A stretch of DNA of 64,000 nt, taken from Malania oleifera (lineage: Eukaryota > Streptophyta > Magnoliopsida > Santalales > Ximeniaceae). The stretch is taken from contig NC_080418.1 of NCBI RefSeq assembly GCF_029873635.1, forward strand, positions 13,247,562 through 13,311,561, written 5' to 3'. Made by a program: the position numbers and the translations under genes. This document shows positions 59,641-64,000 of the stretch, piece by piece. The notes under the pieces were generated by a model. The model searched no databases. It was not told where the DNA came from and worked only from the letters and a program-made list of their open reading frames with translations. Numbering within the stretch: position 1 is the first letter of the stretch; every line of letters begins with the position of its first letter.

Positions 59641-60403
59641 TTGTATGTACATTTGGAGTATATATTAAAAGTATTTTCCCCTAATTCATCATCAGTCACA
59701 TATTTTTATTTATTTTCAAAGTTTTAGTATAACTTAAAATAGTAAAACAAAATCATCAAAATATTAGACCTATGATTGTAAATAAACTTTTTATATTGAT
59801 ATACAATTTTAGGTTTAATATTAAAACCTGTTAATAAATGATTGAAATGTTAAAAAAAATTTACACTCATTTAGGCTTATTTTACACTTGATTTATAAAT
59901 GAATCAAACGTGAACAAGACTAACTAGCTTATCTTATTAACGAGCCAAACTCAAATTAATTTTAAAACTTGCTTATTAAATGAAACAAATTTGAGCATGT
60001 TGAAATTAAAACCAAATTAACTTATTTGAAGCCCTAAGTACTTTTATATACTCCCATTCTCAAAGTAAGTTACTCTTCAAGCCCTTAAATTATTTAGCAA
60101 GTTCTACTTTTTATCCTAAAATTTTCACCTTTTATACCACCTTAGCATAACAAGGGACAAGATTTATACTTTTGGTTAACGTTACATAACAAGTGAGTAT
60201 TTATTGAAATTTGTATGTATTATTATATTTCATGTTATAATAATAATTTAATTTTATCCCTATTGAATAAGGAGTGGGCTAGTATATATTGTATCACGCA
60301 ATATTTCAAAATACTGTAATATTAAAAGTGATTATAGAGCACTTTTTTTTAATTATTATTTTCATATTTTTTCATATAATATGGTATACTTTATTAAAAT
60401 AAT
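59641..60403. other. AT-rich intergenic DNA
   Basis: No recognisable feature. Confidence 0.6.
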
Positions 60404-60967
60404 TGTTGGAAATGTGGCTCATATTTGAGTGGAACACATTCGCCAGGAAAAGCATCGTGAAGCGAAGAACAAGGAAGCTAGTTGCAGTAATCATCGTCGG
60501 TTTCCCCATAACCGTTGACAGTTTCAGTTTAGTCTGCAGGATTCATCTTTCAGCATAAAATTTTCGACGATTTGGCTGAAACCGTCGACGGTTTCGTTTG
60601 ACACAAGTCACGGAATTTGAAATCGGTGAATAGTAGATTGGGAGGATTGGAGGATTTTTCTCTAGAGATTGCTACAGGGATGATTTAGATAAGTTCTAAG
60701 GTTCCTGAGCGCTTAGGGTTTGTAATTAATCAATCTTTGTAACCCTAGAAGTAAGCTCGTCATCATGATAGTGAAAAATTCAGTTGCTGCTCCCATGAAC
60801 GTAGGCACATTATTGAACCACGTAAAATCTTGTGTCTTTGATTATTGTTTTCGTTGATTCTCTTTGTGAGTGATTGCTTGTTCCATATTGTTCATCATTG
60901 AGTGCTTACATTGCTTGTTTCGTTATTGATTCGAATTGTGTTTGGTTTTCGCTACGCACTCGCATCA
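60404..60967 (+). repeat. C3 5' LTR
   Basis: TGTTGGAAATG to cactcgcatca, 564 bp, followed by the primer site attggtatcaaagc at 60971. U3 has palindromes including accgtcgacggt. Confidence 0.78.
60491..60595 (+). promoter_or_regulatory. GTCGAC palindromes in the C3 LTR
   Basis: catcgtcggttt, aaccgttgacag, ttcgacgattt, aaaccgtcgacggtttc within 105 bp. Confidence 0.5.
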
Positions 60968-61024
60968 ATAATTGGTATCAAAGCGCCAATTTCACCAACA
61001 ATTGGTATAGAGCTATTGGTTAGA

Positions 61025-61850
61025 ATGGTTGGGATCTCTTCGGTGAAGTTCAATGTTGATAAGTTCGATGGAACAAGAAATTTAAAACTTTGGTAGAGGA
61101 GAGTTAAGGACTTGTTGGTGCAGCAAGGTATGGTGAAGGCACTATATGGAAAGAAATCGGAAGGCATGGATGATATGAGTTGGAAAGAGTTGGAAGCAAA
61201 AGTTGTGTCTACTATCTGGAATTGTCTGGCTGATGAAGTGATGTATCACATCATGGATTAGGAATCATCGACAGCAATTTGGCTAAAACTAGAAAGCTGA
61301 TACATGTCCAAGTCATTGACGAACAAGTTGTATCTTAAGCAAAAACTATATTGGATTAAGATGGCAAAGGTTTCGGACCTGACTCAGCACATCAACACAT
61401 CCAATTAGATCATTAGTGATCTTAAGTGAGTTGATGTGAAGTTTGAGGAAGAGGACAAAGCATTGATGCTGCTTAATTCCCTACCTACATCTCCTACATA
61501 CGAGAATCTGGTTATGACTCTAACATAGGGGAAAGAAACCCTGGAGTTGGAGGATATCACGAGTGCATTGTTGGGGTTCCGTCAGAGGAAGAAGGCCTAC
61601 GACAAGGGTTCACAAGGTGAAGGGCTCGTGGCAAAGGGTAATCAGGATCGTGGGAAAGGCAAGTTTCGAGGTGGATCAAGCAACCATAAGGATCTGTCCA
61701 AATCCAGGAAGAGGAAGGATGTGCGGTGTTTTAAGTGCCGGATAAAAGGGACACATAAAACCTGATTGTCCAGAGAGGATGAAGGGGAATACTGAAAACA
61801 AAAAAGAGTCATCAAACACAGCAAATATAATAGAAGAAGGAGACTTTGGG
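61025..61850 (+). pseudogene. C3 gag
   Basis: MVGISSVKFNVDKFDGTRN, then W followed by a stop, RRVKDLLVQQG, YMSKSLTNKLYLKQKLYW and EEEDKALMLLNSLP as in Tnt1-type Gag; CCHC knuckle CFKCRIKG..HIKPDC near 61725-61775 needs a one-base frame change. Confidence 0.87.
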
Positions 61851-61879
61851 AGTGGTGACGGTGACATGCTCTCAGTTTC

Positions 61880-62221
61880 ATCTGCGCCAGATGAGTTCGC
61901 AGATTGTCTGATCTTAGACTCGACGTGTTCTTATCATATGACGCCCAATAAGGACTAGTTCAATACGTACAGATTGGTGAGTTTTGGTTCGTTCTAATAA
62001 GGAACGATGATACGTGCAAAGTTTTCTGGATGAGGAACATCAAAATTAAGATGTATGATGGTGTGGTGAGGACGTAATGTGATGTTAGGGACATACTGGA
62101 GTTGAGGAAGAATCTAGTTTCATTAGACACCTTGGATTGTAACGAGTTTAGTTAAAAATCTAAAGGTGGGGTAATGAAGATGAGCAAGGGCGTCTTGACT
62201 GTGATGAAGGCAAAGAGAGTA
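61880..62221 (+). pseudogene. C3 protease region
   Basis: Frameshifted; LILDSTCSYHMTPN-like sequence near 61910-61950 (D-S-G expected, read D-S-T) followed by a degenerate stretch ending KRVPGN at the MITE. Confidence 0.65.
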
Positions 62222-62793
62222 CCGGGGAATAGGGGTGAGCATGATTCGGTGAAAATCGAATTAACCGGCCGAAATTGGCCGGTTCGGTTCGGGTAAAAAT
62301 CCCGGTTCGGTCTGTTCGGTTATAATTCTACAAAATTTCGGTTAATCGGTTTCGGTTCGGTTAATGGTAAAAAAAATTTTGGTTAACCAATTAACTGAAT
62401 TACTAATTAATTAGATTTTAAATATAACTTATGAATATAAATTTTGCTTATACAAGTGCATTAAGGAGTTTAATTAACCTATTTGGATTCTTTGTTCTAT
62501 GGTAAAATATTATTTTCATTAATAAAATTAATAAATAAGGTATTTAATTAAGTTGGATTTCGTTTTAAAAAAAAATTATAATTGTATTATATTTCTAGCA
62601 ATTAATTTTAAATGATTTCATTTAAAATCGGTTAACCGAATTACCCAAATAGGCAATTCGGCCGGGTCGGTTCGGTGTCCTTCGTGAATTCGGTCGGTTC
62701 GGTTAATGGTATTATTTAATCGAATTTTTCGGTTAATTTGGTTAATTACCCGAATTTAACCGAACCGACCGTTTGCTCACCCCTACCGGGAAA
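62222..62793. mobile_element. hAT-type MITE with 8-bp target duplication
   Basis: Body 62230-62785 (556 bp), ends taggggtgagca and tgctcaccccta (perfect 12-bp inverted repeat), flanks ccggggaa (62222-62229) and ccgggaaa (62786-62793), one mismatch. Internal arms rich in cggttcggtt and its complement would form a long hairpin around an AT-rich centre. Inserted in the C3 coding sequence, whose frame is continuous when the element is removed. Confidence 0.92.
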
Positions 62794-64000
62794 TATATAC
62801 ACACTATTGGGTACAACGGTTGTAGGTGGAGCAGCAGCCACAGAATCTGAGTCTGATAGTTTCATTTTGTGGCATATGCGTTTAGGACATATGGGTTAGC
62901 ATGGAATGAAAGAACTTCACAAGAGAAATATTTTGAAGGGCGTCAAATCATGTAAGTTGAATTTCTACAAGTATTATGTGCTTGGGAAGCAAAATGGGTT
63001 CAATTCATGATAGCCACGCACAAGACAGAGGGAATACTGGACTACATTCATTTGGACGTTTAGGGGCCGATGCGAGTGGCATCAAGAGGGAGACATGTGT
63101 ATTTCTTGAGTTTCATTGATGATTACTCATAGAAGGCCTAGGTGTACTTCATGCAGCACAAGTCGGAGACGTTTGCCAAGTTTAAACTGTGGAAAACTGA
63201 GGTGGAAAACCAGACCGGGAGAAAGATTAAGTTCCTCCTAACAGATGATGGAGTTAAGTACACAAACTCGAGTTTTAGAGAGTTCTATGAGTAGCATGGC
63301 ATAAGGAGACATTTTACAGTATGTCATACACCGCAACAAAAAATGGTATGGTGGAAAGGATGAACCAAACCTTAGTTAAAAGGGCTCAGTGTCTCAAGTT
63401 GAATGCTAGGCTCACTATGAATTTCTAGGCCAACGCAGTTAGTATGACTATTTTCTTGGTAAACAGATCACCAAGGGCATCACAAGATGAGAAAGTTGTT
63501 GAGGAAGTTTGGACAAGTAACAAGGTAGACTACTCTGAATTGAGAACATTTGGGTGTCCAGCCTAGGCGCACATTCCTAGTGATGAGAGATCAAAGCTTG
63601 AGGCGAAGTCTAGACGGTGCACCTTTATGGGATATCAGAAAGGCATGAAAAGGTTCAAGCTATGGGATCCAACAGCAAACAAGGTGCTGATCAGTAGATA
63701 CGTGGTTTTGATGAGAAAGTCATGCTACAGCATACTCAGGGGGAAATAGAGAAACAGGTGCCAGAAAATTGCAATAGCTACGAGCATGCGATTCAGGTGG
63801 AGTTGGAGACTTAGGGCAGAAATGCGTGGAATTCTAGCTCAAGAGATCAACCGGCGGTGCAAGGGGAGTCAAAAACTCAGAGTGGAGATGATGGTGTTCA
63901 GAACACAAGGAACTCTAGCTCAGATGACCAGCAGCCATGTCGCAACATAGTTGTAGACAAACCACGACACATCATCAAGCCACCCCCCTAGTACGGTTTT
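62794..64000 (+). pseudogene. C3 integrase region
   Basis: GAG-pre-integrase zinc region (LWHMRLGHMG.. with the first late Cys present and the second changed to Y), then DDE core: IHLDV(W)GPM, SFIDDYS, FLLTDDGVKYTNSSFREF. After 63350 heavy frameshifting; FGCPA(W)AHIP-like and GYQKGMKRFKLWDP-like stretches near 63560-63670. Runs off the window. Confidence 0.85.

Larger units (their letters stand above)
60404..64000 (+). mobile_element. C3: Tnt1-like copia element, cut by the window edge
   Basis: 5' LTR, tRNA-Met-type primer site, gag and integrase region are present; RT, RNase H and 3' LTR lie beyond the window. All frames are broken. A hAT-type MITE lies inside (62230-62785). Confidence 0.87.

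Overview
The window is nuclear DNA of a eudicot plant, AT-rich and probably from a large, repeat-laden and perhaps woody genome. Evidence for a plant: an intronless PLS-class PPR-DYW gene, tRNA-derived SINEs, RTE- and L1-type LINEs, hAT-type MITEs, and SIRE-like, Tnt1-like and chromovirus-type LTR retrotransposons. I cannot name the species from sequence alone.

Host genes are confined to the first 8 kb. Positions 878-1165 hold the last two exons of a Rab5-interacting/EMC6-like small membrane protein (RAB5IF/OPTI family, + strand); its earlier exons lie left of the window. A possible two-helix membrane protein of 113 residues is at 3285-3626 (-). A 679-residue PPR-DYW organelle RNA editing factor is at 5892-7931 (-). 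Between them are a 110-bp tandem repeat, a LINE remnant and a SINE lodged in that LINE.

From 8.4 to 11.7 kb two diverged copies of one AT-rich segment are separated by a solo LTR, and one copy carries a second SINE. From about 11.7 to 57.4 kb almost everything is one nested transposon locus up to six levels deep. Outermost is a minus-strand LTR, then a MITE-like repeat, then a gag-only SIRE-type copia element (12352-56398). Inside the copia are a 5'-truncated L1 LINE (in gag), a solo LTR (48725-50896) and another solo LTR (53824-55856, in the 3' LTR). Inside the LINE tail sit a solo LTR (14103-15879) and a chromovirus-type gypsy element G1 (15932-45629). Inside G1 sit a complete gypsy element G2 (17318-26130, in the 5' LTR) and an inverted, partly duplicated gypsy element G3 (30662-42544, in integrase). 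All coding regions in these elements are broken.

The right flank has a TRIM (57612-58010), an RTE-type LINE (about 58480-59640) and a Tnt1-like copia element (60404 to the window end) interrupted by a hAT-type MITE with target duplication.

The most interesting cross-element signals are: clusters of palindromes with a GTCGAC core, mostly just upstream of TATA boxes, in gypsy and copia LTRs alike; a conserved 5' splice donor in all the gypsy LTR families paired in several cases with an acceptor directly before the gag ATG, predicting a leader intron that removes U5 and the primer-binding site; and a block shared by the L1 LINE 3' end and the pre-polypurine region of three gypsy elements.
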